64,000 nucleotides of DNA, from assembly GCA_035275285.1 (NCBI GenBank), contig DATENA010000271.1, positions 107,656 to 171,655 of the forward strand, written 5' to 3'. A program made the translations under genes and the position numbers. A model generated the notes under the pieces. That model was not told the origin of the DNA, made no database searches, and saw nothing but the letters and a program-made list of their open reading frames with translations. This DNA comes from Chersky-265 sp035275285 (GTDB lineage Bacteria > Fibrobacterota > Fibrobacteria > UBA11236). Positions 17,556 through 26,168 of this stretch are shown one piece after another (position 1 is the stretch's first letter; every line of letters begins with the position of its first letter).

Positions 17556-19106
17556 ATGCAAGATAGGAATCCCACCGAAATGATTACCAACGAGAACCGC
17601 GACGACGAAATGCTCGAACCCGAGATGGACGAACGCCATGAGGAACGGGACCTCGAAGACGAGGACGACGAGGACGATGACCTGGACGAGCACGACGGCT
17701 CGGAACCCGAGGGGAGCATCGACGGCAATGTGGAAGGCCGGCCGGACAAGGCCTTCGATCCGACCCGGCAGCTCAAGAACCTGACCCAGATCTCCCACGA
17801 ATCCAACGACAGCCTCCGCCGTCGCCGCAAGCGCGCCAAGGTCAGCAAGCTCCAGAACCGGGGCGGCCAGAACGGCAACCAGAACAACAACGGAAACCGG
17901 GACAATCGCGACAACCGCGATAACCGGGGCAAACGCAAGGGCGGCCGCGATCGCAATGATTTCGGCCACGATTACACCCTCGATTTCGATCAGCGCTCGG
18001 AGACCGAGGAGTATACCGGATTCATCCAGCTCGTGGACGGCGGACACGCCTTCATGCGCTCGGAAAAGGTCAGCTTCACCCCCCAGGACGCCGACATCCT
18101 GGTGCCGCGGGAAATCGTCTCCCGCTTCGGATTGCGTTCCGGCCATAAGATCCACGGCATCGTCCGCGGCAAGAAGAACCGCAACCAGAAGGTGGTCACC
18201 AACCTCCTCGAGGTCCAGGATCAGCCCCTGGACATCTATCGTCCCTCGCCCATGTTCCACACCCTGACCAGCGTGAACCCTTTCGAGTTCTATCGCCTGT
18301 CGTCCCCGGTGGACAACGACAAATCCATGATCCTGCTCGAGCTGCTCACGCCCATCGGCAAGGGCCAGCGCGGGCTGATCGTGGCCCCGCCGCGCACCGG
18401 CAAGACCATCCTGATGGAGAAGATCGCCAACGGCATCAACTACAACCATCCGGAAGCGGACGTCATGCTGCTGCTCATCGACGAGAGGCCGGAAGAAGTC
18501 ACGCACCTGACCCGCAAGGTCAAGGGCAAGGTCTACGCCTCCTGCCTGGACAAGCCCATCGAAGAGCACATCGCCCTGACCCAGATGGTCATCGATATCG
18601 CCCAGCGCAAGGTCGAGTCCGGCAAGGACGTGGTCATCCTGCTCGATTCCATCACGCGCATGAGCCGCGCCTACAACAACCAGCTCAAGTCCTCCGGCCG
18701 CACCCTGTCCGGAGGCGTGGACGCCAAGGCGCTGCAGGAACCCAAGAAGTTCTTCGGCGCCGCGCGCAAGCTCGAGGAAGGCGGAAGCCTGACCATCATC
18801 GCGACCACCCTGGTGCAGACCGGATCGCAGATGGACGAGGTGATTTTCCAGGAGTTCAAGGGCACGGGCAACATGGAACTGGTGCTGAACCGCCGGCTTT
18901 CCGAGAAGCGCATCTATCCCGCCATCGACATCGCCATGTCCGGGACGCGCCGCGAGGAGCTGATCATGCCCCCGGACGTCTTCAAGGCGGCCTCCAAGTT
19001 CAGGCGCTATCTTTCGAACATGACGGAAGCCAACCAGATGCCCGCGGCCATCCAGGCCCTGGAGAAATTCAAGAGCACCATGGACTTCGTGGTGGCGTTC
19101 CAATAA
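17556..19106 (+). CDS. rho: Transcription termination factor Rho
   Basis: Rho is a hexameric RNA helicase that terminates transcription. The ATPase core is clear: APPRTGKTIL (Walker A), LLLIDERPEEV (with the catalytic acidic residue), ILLDSITRMSRAYN (Walker B), and the Q/R-loop region LSGGVDAKAL. Before the RNA-binding domain lies a long extension: very acidic at residues about 15-65, then an Asn/Arg/Gly-rich stretch at about 103-130 with repeated DNRDNRDNR. At 516 residues it is about 100 longer than E. coli Rho. The ATG at 17556 has GAGGG 9 nt upstream; the ATG at 17580 is an alternative. It overlaps the OsmC-like gene by one base. Confidence 0.96.
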   Translation: MQDRNPTEMITNENRDDEMLEPEMDERHEERDLEDEDDEDDDLDEHDGSEPEGSIDGNVEGRPDKAFDPTRQLKNLTQISHESNDSLRRRRKRAKVSKLQNRGGQNGNQNNNGNRDNRDNRDNRGKRKGGRDRNDFGHDYTLDFDQRSETEEYTGFIQLVDGGHAFMRSEKVSFTPQDADILVPREIVSRFGLRSGHKIHGIVRGKKNRNQKVVTNLLEVQDQPLDIYRPSPMFHTLTSVNPFEFYRLSSPVDNDKSMILLELLTPIGKGQRGLIVAPPRTGKTILMEKIANGINYNHPEADVMLLLIDERPEEVTHLTRKVKGKVYASCLDKPIEEHIALTQMVIDIAQRKVESGKDVVILLDSITRMSRAYNNQLKSSGRTLSGGVDAKALQEPKKFFGAARKLEEGGSLTIIATTLVQTGSQMDEVIFQEFKGTGNMELVLNRRLSEKRIYPAIDIAMSGTRREELIMPPDVFKAASKFRRYLSNMTEANQMPAAIQALEKFKSTMDFVVAFQ

Positions 19107-19519
19107 TGCGCGTGGCGCTCACCGGCACCCCCGACTTCAGGTTCAAGGCCACCGCCGCCAACGGCTATGCCTTCGATATCGGCGCGTCCAAATCCATCGG
19201 CGGGGACGAGAGCGGCTTCCGGCCCATGGAACTGGTGCTGACCGCCCTGGCCGGTTGTTCGGGGATAGACGTGGTCAACATCCTCAAGAAGTCCCGGGTG
19301 GAGTTCAGCGGCATGGACATCGAGGTGGACGGCGACCGCAAGGACGCGACTCCGTCCCCGTTCACGGACATCAAGGTGACCTTCCGGATCCATGGCCCCG
19401 GGATCGATCGGGCCAAAGCGGAGAAAGCCGTGTCCTTGAGCCTGGAAAAATACTGTTCCGTGGCGGCCTCGCTGGATCCGGCCATCAAGGTGACCGCTGT
19501 CACCGTACTCGACGCCTAG
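19106..19519 (+). CDS. OsmC-family peroxiredoxin-like protein
   Basis: The 137-residue protein is an OsmC/YhfA-type protein. The two active cysteines are visible: one in LTALAGCSGIDV near residue 51 and one in SLEKYCSVAAS near 115. OsmC proteins reduce organic hydroperoxides; YhfA-like members have unclear substrates. It starts in a TAATG overlap with the rho stop, so it is probably co-transcribed with rho. Intracellular. Confidence 0.85.
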   Translation: MRVALTGTPDFRFKATAANGYAFDIGASKSIGGDESGFRPMELVLTALAGCSGIDVVNILKKSRVEFSGMDIEVDGDRKDATPSPFTDIKVTFRIHGPGIDRAKAEKAVSLSLEKYCSVAASLDPAIKVTAVTVLDA

Positions 19520-19559
19520 CCCGCCCGGCCGCGCATCCGCCAAGCGAGCGGCGTCCCCG

Positions 19560-20273
19560 CTAAACCAGATACTCCGCGACCAGCCATTCCCGGCCGCCGT
19601 CCGCGTGCCGCACCTGCAGATGCCCGTGCCGGTTCACGGAAATGGGCGTCACCCACGGCGTCCCCGGACGATCCCGGAGACGGTGGGAGCGCTCCCAGTC
19701 CACCTTGCCCTGCCATTGCAGCAGGATGGTTTCCGGATCATATCCTTCCGTACCGGAGGGCGCTTCCCGCACCCTCCGGTAAAGGTCTTCCACCAGGGCC
19801 GCCTTCCCGTCCGCGGGCATCCCCGCATCGGCCAGGCAGGCGCTCGGCGCGCCGCCGTCCGCCACCGGGGGAGCCCCGGCCACGTTGATCCCTATCCCCA
19901 CCAGCAGGAATTCCCCGTGGGATTCCATCAGGATCCCGGCCACCTTGGAGCCGCGCAGCAGCAGATCATTGGGCCATTTCAAGGTCAGGCCGCCGCGTTG
20001 CGCCGGGGAGACGGCGGCGGCGGCGGCTTCCCAGAGATGCAGACCTATCTCCAATGGAAGGAGCGCCAGGCGCGCGGGCGGCAGGCGCCGACGGTGGATC
20101 CCGAGGGTCATGTAGATGTTACCCGGGGGGCTTTGCCAGGCGCGGCCGCGGGTCCCCTTGCCCTGGGTCTGCGCTTCCGCGGAAACCAGCAGGAAATCCT
20201 GCGAGGCGGCCAGGGACTTGGCGGCCTCCATGGTGGAATCCACGCTGCCCAACCTGTGTTCCGATGTGATCAT
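19560..20273 (-). CDS. birA: Biotin-[acetyl-CoA-carboxylase] ligase, BirA catalytic part
   Basis: The 237-residue protein attaches biotin to carrier proteins through biotinyl-AMP. The biotin-binding loop TQGKGTRGRAW, the conserved KWPNDLLL and GILME motifs and a small C-terminal SH3-like domain are present. The N-terminal DNA-binding domain of E. coli BirA is absent, so it should be an enzyme only, not a repressor. The ATG at 20273 is chosen because the family begins there (SEHRLGSVDSTM) and a GGGGCGGG lies upstream; the frame is open further up but shows no homologous sequence. It is divergent from the OmpA gene. Confidence 0.9.
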   Translation of the reverse strand: MITSEHRLGSVDSTMEAAKSLAASQDFLLVSAEAQTQGKGTRGRAWQSPPGNIYMTLGIHRRRLPPARLALLPLEIGLHLWEAAAAAVSPAQRGGLTLKWPNDLLLRGSKVAGILMESHGEFLLVGIGINVAGAPPVADGGAPSACLADAGMPADGKAALVEDLYRRVREAPSGTEGYDPETILLQWQGKVDWERSHRLRDRPGTPWVTPISVNRHGHLQVRHADGGREWLVAEYLV

Positions 20274-20325
20274 CCCGCCCCGATTCCCCTCGCCTCCGCG
20301 GCGCGGGCAAATGTAGATCCGCGGC

Positions 20326-20355
20326 TTGCTCCGCGTCTCCCCTGAGGCATATAAT
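20326..20355 (+). promoter_or_regulatory. Promoter of the OmpA-family gene, leaderless
   Basis: TTGCTC at 20326-20331 and a perfect TATAAT at 20350-20355 are 18 bp apart. Transcription should start about 7 nt after the -10 box, at or next to the ATG at 20363. There is no ribosome-binding site, so the mRNA is probably leaderless. Confidence 0.65.
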
Positions 20356-20362
20356 CTTTGCG

Positions 20363-22258
20363 ATGCGAGCCTTGTTTCCGGCCTTGCTGCCGGGCCTGAT
20401 ACCGGCCTTTTTCGCTGCGGCCCTCGCGGAGCCGGACGCCGGATCCGGCCGGTCCTCCGCATCGTTTCCCGATGAATACGGCCTTTCCGGCGTTTTCGAG
20501 ACGCATTCCTCCCGGCCCGTGCCGCCCGGCTTCATGGTTTTCGGGGCCTCGAACCGGACCGCGTCGGGATTGTCCATGGTGGAGGGAGGCGCGATCACCG
20601 GCGCCGCGGGGGAGAGGCGGCTGCAGGAAGCCGCGGTCGCTTCTTTCCGGGGCTTCCTGACCTCGGGCCTGGGCTTCGGATGCGACCTTTCCCTGACCGT
20701 GCCCTGGTATTACGAATCCCTCCTCGGCGCGCAAACCGAATCCGATGCCTGGAGCCTCGGGGACGTTTCCGCCATCCTGAAGGCGCGCCTGCCCTGGGAA
20801 ATCCCTTTCGCCTCCTTGTCCCTGTTCGCCACGGCGTCGTTTCCCACCTCGTCTTCCGCCCCCGCCGGGGGGACGGTGCTGCCCAAGCAACTCGCTTACC
20901 ATCCCGCCGCCGATCGCTATCCCGATCCGGTCGCCCATCCCGCCGGCCTGGGCAAACCCAGGGCCGGGCTGGGAGCGGGAATCACCTTCGATCTCTCCGG
21001 TGCCATGGAAGGTCCCCGGGTGCAACTGCACGCGAACCTTTCCGGGGAAAGAACGCTGGCGGACGGCTCTCTGGATCCGCTTCTGTCCATGGCCGCTTCC
21101 GCCGCGGCGGAAGCGTTCCTGACGGAGGGCTTGCGCCTGGAAGCGGAATTCCGCGCCCAGCGCCTGGCGGCCGATTTCGGCGGTCTTTCGTCTCCCCTGG
21201 CTCAGGCCACCACCCTGGGCGCGGGACTGGGCTGGATGACTCCCCTGGGCCTCAGCATGCGCGTGGGCGGCGTGGCCGCGCCGCTTGCCTGGAATCCCTA
21301 TCGCCCCCTGGCCTATGAGTCCGGGCAGGGCCCCAGCAGTCTGCGCTATCGGCTCCAGCCGACCCTGGCCGGTTTTTTCCAGATCGCCTGGCAGGGCTTT
21401 CCCTTGGGCCGGGACCGGGACAAGGACGGCGTGCCCGATGGGCGGGACGGCTGCCCCACCACGGCCGAGGACCGGGACGGTTTCCAGGACCAGGACGGCT
21501 GCCCGGATGCGGACAATGACGGCGATGAAGTCCCGGACGCGGCGGACGGCTGCCCGTATACGCCGGAAGACCATGACGGGTTCGCGGACGGGGACGGGTG
21601 CCCGGAACCGGACAATGATCAGGACGGCCTGTTGGACGCTTCCGATCGCTGCCCCGGGGATGCCGAGGACCTGGACGGCTATCGGGACCAGGACGGCTGC
21701 CCGGACCTGGACGACGACCAGGATGGTATTCCGGATTCCTTGGACAAATGCCCCCGGAGCGCGGAAAATCTCAATGGGATAGAGGATGGCGACGGCTGCC
21801 CGGAAATCGACACCGACGGGGACGGGATACCCGATTCCCGGGACAAGTGCCCGACGGAGGACGAAATCGTCAATTTCTTCCAGGATGGCGACGGTTGCCC
21901 GGACGAGAAGCCCGAACCCGTGCGCGATGCCATCCTGGCGGGCGTGGAATTCCAGGACGGCGGTTCCGAACTCGCGCCCGCCTCCTTCCCGGTACTGGAC
22001 GCTTTGGCCGCGCGTTTGACCGCCTATCCGGGAACGGAAATCGAAATCCAGGCCCATGCCGACGATCGATCCGGCGCGGGCGCCAAAGCGCTGACCCAGG
22101 CCCGCGCGGAGGCCGTGGCCGAATACCTGGAGAGCCTGGGCGTGGAATCCCGCCGGATGAAACCTGTGGGTTACGGGGCCGCGAAACCGGCGCAATCCAA
22201 CCGCACCGCCCAGGGCCGGTCCGCCAACCGGCGCATCCAGATCCATCGCCTGAACTGA
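20363..22258 (+). CDS. OmpA-family outer-membrane protein with thrombospondin type 3 repeats
   Basis: The 631-residue protein has a signal peptide (residues 1-22), a predicted barrel region (about 40-350), then five to six calcium-binding thrombospondin type 3 repeats (about 352-515; repeated DxDxDGxxDxxDxCP pattern), and a C-terminal OmpA domain that binds peptidoglycan (ILAGVEFQDGGSELAP, EIQAHADDRSG, RAEAVAEYLESLGV, GYGAAKP, NRRIQI). It would anchor the outer membrane to the cell wall. It stands alone with its own promoter. Confidence 0.93.
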   Translation: MRALFPALLPGLIPAFFAAALAEPDAGSGRSSASFPDEYGLSGVFETHSSRPVPPGFMVFGASNRTASGLSMVEGGAITGAAGERRLQEAAVASFRGFLTSGLGFGCDLSLTVPWYYESLLGAQTESDAWSLGDVSAILKARLPWEIPFASLSLFATASFPTSSSAPAGGTVLPKQLAYHPAADRYPDPVAHPAGLGKPRAGLGAGITFDLSGAMEGPRVQLHANLSGERTLADGSLDPLLSMAASAAAEAFLTEGLRLEAEFRAQRLAADFGGLSSPLAQATTLGAGLGWMTPLGLSMRVGGVAAPLAWNPYRPLAYESGQGPSSLRYRLQPTLAGFFQIAWQGFPLGRDRDKDGVPDGRDGCPTTAEDRDGFQDQDGCPDADNDGDEVPDAADGCPYTPEDHDGFADGDGCPEPDNDQDGLLDASDRCPGDAEDLDGYRDQDGCPDLDDDQDGIPDSLDKCPRSAENLNGIEDGDGCPEIDTDGDGIPDSRDKCPTEDEIVNFFQDGDGCPDEKPEPVRDAILAGVEFQDGGSELAPASFPVLDALAARLTAYPGTEIEIQAHADDRSGAGAKALTQARAEAVAEYLESLGVESRRMKPVGYGAAKPAQSNRTAQGRSANRRIQIHRLN

Positions 22259-22384
22259 AGCGGCCCTGCGGCCGCGGCGCCATGCTTACCTTGCGCCTAC
22301 CGTCACGCCCGGTCCCGGGGAAGACTTTACCCTTCCCGTACTCCTTGAAATCTCCCGTTCTTCGGGGTTATCATGGGAGCAGCC

Positions 22385-22780
22385 ATGCATCGCTTGCGTT
22401 TTTGGACGATCGCCCTTCTGCTCCTGGCCGGATGCTCCGGCACCCGGAACGCGGAGGACGGCCCGCCGCTCGATCCGGACAAGGAAAAGCTCATCGACGC
22501 GCTCACCCTGTTCGTGGAAGCGGTGCAAGGGGATCGTTTCGACAAGGCCTTGGATTACCTGACCCCGGAGGAAAAGGGCAAGATGACGGACGGTTCGGGC
22601 CAGGTCTCCCCGCCCGTGCAGAAGCAGCTCAAGGCCCTGCGCCTGAGCACCCTGGCCAGCAAACCGGGCGTGCGCCTGGAAAAAGGGAAGATCAACGGGA
22701 TCTACGCCTGGCTCCCCAATATCGACCGCACCGGCCCCAACGATGCGTCCCAGGCTCCCTCCTCGCCGTTAATACAGTAA
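22385..22780 (+). CDS. Small lipoprotein of unknown function
   Basis: About 131 residues. The start at 22385 is preferred over an in-frame ATG at 22373 because GGGAG lies 5 nt before it. A lipobox LLLLAGC follows the basic start, with the lipidated Cys near residue 17. The mature part resembles small helical DUF4878-like domains (IDALTLFVEAVQGDRFDKALDYLTPEEKGKM), which is a guess. Its 3' end overlaps the convergent Nudix gene by 12 bp. Confidence 0.65.
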   Translation: MHRLRFWTIALLLLAGCSGTRNAEDGPPLDPDKEKLIDALTLFVEAVQGDRFDKALDYLTPEEKGKMTDGSGQVSPPVQKQLKALRLSTLASKPGVRLEKGKINGIYAWLPNIDRTGPNDASQAPSSPLIQ

Positions 22781-23281
22781 GGCCCCGTGGGGCGAGGCCA
22801 GGAAGAGGGCGAACTCTTCCTCGAAGTTGGAGGTGAATACCCCGGTCCCCAGCGCGGAGCGGATTTCCGCCTTGCTCCAGAAGCGCAATTCGTCGATCTC
22901 GCCCGGTTCGGGACGGAAAGGGCCCGGCGAAACGTGCAGGAAGGTGTGGATGTTTTCCGATTCCACGGCGTTGCGGATACGGGAAGGGTAGAGGAAGATC
23001 AATTCCCCGGGCGCGAATCCCAGCTCTTCCTCCGCCTCCCGGCGCGCGGCCTCCTCGTAGCTCTGGCCGAACCCCACGTGCCCGCCCACGGACGTGTCCC
23101 ACTTGCCCGGTTGGGTATCCTTGCGCAGGGAGCGTTTCTGCAAGAGCAGGCGGCCTTCCGGGTTCAGGACCAGGATGTGCACGGAGCGGTGGATCAATTC
23201 CGGATTCCCGTGCACCCGGCTGCGGGGGATGGGGCCCAGGACTTCATCCTGATCCGTGACCCTGGTGAGCATTTCGTCCAT
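22769..23281 (-). CDS. Nudix hydrolase, YfcD/isopentenyl-diphosphate isomerase-like
   Basis: The 170-residue protein has a complete Nudix box, GHVGFGQSYEEAARREAEEELGF (shown here without the leading G), near residues 67-89, preceded by the LLLQKRSLRKDTQPGKWD region typical of the IDI/YfcD group. It would hydrolyse a nucleoside diphosphate-linked compound; the substrate is unknown. A good ribosome-binding site (AGGAGG) lies before the ATG at 23281. A hairpin with T-run upstream separates it from the next gene. Confidence 0.88.
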   Translation of the reverse strand: MDEMLTRVTDQDEVLGPIPRSRVHGNPELIHRSVHILVLNPEGRLLLQKRSLRKDTQPGKWDTSVGGHVGFGQSYEEAARREAEEELGFAPGELIFLYPSRIRNAVESENIHTFLHVSPGPFRPEPGEIDELRFWSKAEIRSALGTGVFTSNFEEEFALFLASPHGALLY

Positions 23282-23310
23282 GCGTGCCTCCTGGAGCCCT
23301 TAAAATAAAA

Positions 23311-23335
23311 AAGCGCCCGGCTCGCGCGGGCGCTT
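23311..23335 (-). terminator. Rho-independent terminator after the outer-membrane barrel gene
   Basis: A 9-bp stem (23311-23319 with 23327-23335, AAGCGCCCG) is followed, on the minus strand, by TTTTATTTTAAG. It lies 32 bp beyond the stop of the barrel gene at 23367. Confidence 0.85.
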
Positions 23336-23366
23336 CTCTTGGCGGAGAGCGGGTTTCCGGCCGGGT

Positions 23367-24632
23367 TCAGATGCCCACGCCGAACTTCATCACGTAATAG
23401 CGCTCTTCCAACTGGCCCGTATAATACCCGCCTTCTTCGGCCCAGGTCGCGGCTTCGTAATGGAAGATGGTGAACAGGGTCCCGCCCAGGCCGGCGGTGG
23501 GATAACCGCCCTTCATGCCCAGGGAAAGCCGGCCTTTGAGCACCCAGGGGATCAGGGTCTGTTCCCATTCGGCGCCCACGTTGATCTTGTTGACGGGCTT
23601 GTAATTGCGGTCGTTGTTGAGCACGTCCTCGACGTCCAGGGCGAAATTGACCTTGCGCTTCCAGCGCCCGTTGTTCTCCAGGAGCATGGGCGAATAGGCC
23701 ACGCCCAAGGTGAGCTCCGGGGTGATCGTTTGATGGTTCAGGACCATGAACAGGTTCTGCACGGCGGCGCCGAAACGGACGTCCGGGGTCTGCTGCCATA
23801 TGACGCCCGCGTCCATGGCGTGGCCCAGGGTGCCCAGGTCCCCCAGGTTGCCGAGCTTCTCGTCGACGCTGTCCTGGATCGCCTCCTGGACCGTCTTGCG
23901 GCCGTTCTTGTCGGACAGGTCGGTGAGGGCCACCTGGAAATTGCCCATCTGCTCGCGCTTGGCCAGGCGGTAGCCCAGGCCCACGGACAGCCGGTCGTCG
24001 AAGTAGCTGGTGGCCGCGGCGATCTGCCCCACGATGTCGAGCTGGATGAACTCCACGCCCGCCTGGGGCAGCAGCACGCCCACGTCCGCATAGGGGGCCA
24101 TCTGGGCGTCCGCCCAGTAGGCCATGCCGAAATTGTGCATGGCCAATTCCCCGCCGTGCAGCACCGCCACCTTGACGGGCCGGCGATCGAAGGCGGAAAG
24201 GTCCGAGACCAGGTTGCTGTCGTTCTGCAGGGCGTCCGCGTTCTGGAAGCTGCTCTGGTGCGCCTGGTAGAAGTTGAGGATGTCCAGCGCCTCGTCCACG
24301 GGGATGGCGGTCCCCAGGAAGTCCATGTGCATGTCGAACTTGTCCAGGGGGTAGCGCGACATCGCCGGGCGCAGGTTGGCGCTTCCCAGGCGGCCCATCA
24401 GGTTCAGCCCCGCCGGGTTGTAATGCATGGCGTCCTTGTCGTCCGCCACGGCCACGAAGGCGTTGCCCATGGCCAGCGGCCGCAGGGTGCGGTGTTCCGG
24501 GCCGGAACGGCCCCAGGCGCCCAGGGCCAGGGACATGGCCGCGGCCACCGGGAGGACGCGCATTCCCGCCAGGGAACGGCTCCGCTTTGACGACTTGTGC
24601 ATGTGCATGTGCATTTTCATGTGCTTTTGCAT
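23367..24632 (-). CDS. Outer-membrane barrel protein (PorV/UPF0164-like)
   Basis: The 421-residue protein carries LRPLAMGNAFVAVADDKDAMHYNPAGLN after the signal peptide, a motif shared by PorV/PorQ, UPF0164 and FadL-type barrels, followed by alternating strands ending in MKFGVGI. The start has a strange leader, MQKHMKMHMHMHKSS, encoded by a repeated ATGCAC hexamer with several in-frame ATGs. The real signal peptide seems to be KRSRSLAGMRVLPVAAAMSLALG. It follows a lipoprotein gene 12 bp upstream, so the two are probably co-transcribed. Function of the barrel is unknown. Confidence 0.75.
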   Translation of the reverse strand: MQKHMKMHMHMHKSSKRSRSLAGMRVLPVAAAMSLALGAWGRSGPEHRTLRPLAMGNAFVAVADDKDAMHYNPAGLNLMGRLGSANLRPAMSRYPLDKFDMHMDFLGTAIPVDEALDILNFYQAHQSSFQNADALQNDSNLVSDLSAFDRRPVKVAVLHGGELAMHNFGMAYWADAQMAPYADVGVLLPQAGVEFIQLDIVGQIAAATSYFDDRLSVGLGYRLAKREQMGNFQVALTDLSDKNGRKTVQEAIQDSVDEKLGNLGDLGTLGHAMDAGVIWQQTPDVRFGAAVQNLFMVLNHQTITPELTLGVAYSPMLLENNGRWKRKVNFALDVEDVLNNDRNYKPVNKINVGAEWEQTLIPWVLKGRLSLGMKGGYPTAGLGGTLFTIFHYEAATWAEEGGYYTGQLEERYYVMKFGVGI

Positions 24633-24644
24633 TGTTCCATCCGC

Positions 24645-26018
24645 CTATTTGTAATTGTTCCAGCAGCCGCCGATGTTCTTCTTCGCGGAGTCGAGCTTGT
24701 CCTTGTATTCGGTGGTCAGGAGCGCGTACGCCCCGACTTTGTCGTACCGCACCTGCAGGGAATCCTTCTGCACGGAGACGTGGGAGGCTTTTTCCTTGTA
24801 GTTTGGCCCCACGGTGAATCCGGCGGCCGTGGTGAAGCCCAGCTTGGACTCGGAATCGAGGATTTCCCCGGCGTCCGGATCCGTGAACGCGTTCTTGCCC
24901 TTGCCGTTGTGATCGTTGTCGACGGCGTCCACGGGGGTGAAGCGGGCATCCTCATCCGTCAATCCGTCCCCGTCGTTGTCCTTGCCGTCCGGGATTTCCT
25001 CGTCGACGCATCCGTCGCCGTCATTGTCCTTCTCGTCCCCGAACTGGTAGAAGGTCACCGCGTCCCCCAGGCTGGTGATGACGCTGTCCATGTTCTGCGT
25101 CACCGATTGGCTCAGGTCCTTGGCGTTCGCGGAATCCGAACCGGGCACCTGGCCTCCCAGCGCCGGTCCGAGCAGATCGAGGACGGTGCCGGCCGATTGC
25201 AGGCCGCCCGCCACGTTCTGGATCAGGGTATTGAACTGCTCTTTCTTCTGGGGAGTGTCCAGGGAGTCCACGATGTCCTTCAGGTTCTCGACCTTGAAGC
25301 CGCCGTCCACGCTGAAGGTGAGGTTCTTCAGGATGTTGTCGTTGGAATCGATGATGTTGTCGGCATTGAGATCCCGGAGATGGGTCACCGCGTAGATCAG
25401 CTCCACGAACCCGAAATCGGCGATGATTCTCTGGTAGCCCATCTTCAGGTCGGAGAGGGGGAACTCCGACTTCTTGTGGTAGCCGGCGTATTCCTTGTCC
25501 GCCTTTTCCCAATAATCGTTGATGAAGGCGATGCGCTTGGCGGCCAGGGGATCCTTGAGGGCGGCTTTGCCGGCGGGGTCCTTGGCGTAGTAGTACCAGC
25601 GCGTCAGGGTGTCCCTGGAGGTCATGATCCCCAGGGCCTGGCGCACCTTCGAGGTGGCTTGCAGGTAGCGGGTGACGGTCCAATCGTCGGCGGTGATGAA
25701 CGGAATGCCGCTCTTGTCCTGGGCCTTGCTCACCTCGGTGAGCAGGGTGGAGGCGTTGACCTCCCAGTAGCGCATGGTGGCCTTGGCAAACCCGTAGTAG
25801 GCCATGGAGTTGGTGCTGTCCGCGGCGATGGCGGCGGCGAAGGTTTCGTAGGCGGACTTGTAGTCCTGGGCGCGGAAGTAATTCTCGCCGTCGGTGAGCT
25901 GGGCATCCAGGCTCTCGCCCGCGTCCCCTTCTCCGCTGGGGTTGAAGACGTTGCAGGCCGCCAAGACGAGCCCCAGGCCCAAGCTCAATCTTTTAAAGCG
26001 TTTGAGGGATGGATGCAT
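24645..26018 (-). CDS. Lipoprotein with helical repeats and an Asp-rich calcium-binding segment
   Basis: The 457-residue protein has a lipobox (LGLVLAAC, Cys near residue 22) at the ATG at 26018, which has a GGAG ribosome-binding site; an in-frame ATG at 26042 is an alternative. Residues about 38-100 look TPR-like (GENYFRAQDYKSAYETFAAAI). A later segment contains DGDGCVDEE and DNDGDGLTDEDA near residues 350-375, the pattern of calcium-binding thrombospondin type 3 or dockerin-like loops, and also DLNADNIIDSNDN near 240. It precedes the barrel gene and may be its surface or periplasmic partner. Confidence 0.7.
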   Translation of the reverse strand: MHPSLKRFKRLSLGLGLVLAACNVFNPSGEGDAGESLDAQLTDGENYFRAQDYKSAYETFAAAIAADSTNSMAYYGFAKATMRYWEVNASTLLTEVSKAQDKSGIPFITADDWTVTRYLQATSKVRQALGIMTSRDTLTRWYYYAKDPAGKAALKDPLAAKRIAFINDYWEKADKEYAGYHKKSEFPLSDLKMGYQRIIADFGFVELIYAVTHLRDLNADNIIDSNDNILKNLTFSVDGGFKVENLKDIVDSLDTPQKKEQFNTLIQNVAGGLQSAGTVLDLLGPALGGQVPGSDSANAKDLSQSVTQNMDSVITSLGDAVTFYQFGDEKDNDGDGCVDEEIPDGKDNDGDGLTDEDARFTPVDAVDNDHNGKGKNAFTDPDAGEILDSESKLGFTTAAGFTVGPNYKEKASHVSVQKDSLQVRYDKVGAYALLTTEYKDKLDSAKKNIGGCWNNYK

Positions 26019-26168
26019 TTTGCGCTCCGTGAAAGTTTTCATAGATTTTAAGGGGTGGACCCCGGAAAAGATCAACAGGTATTTAACGGGAAGCGGAATG
26101 CCCCGGAATCGCCGATCGGGAGGCCCCGGGAGCCCGAAAACACCGGGTTCGCGGGCGATCCGCAAAAA

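Noticed and set aside
17305..17583. 92-codon plus-strand frame in the rho leader
   Set aside because: No recognisable family, no clear ribosome-binding site, and it overlaps the rho start; left as possible leader peptide at most.
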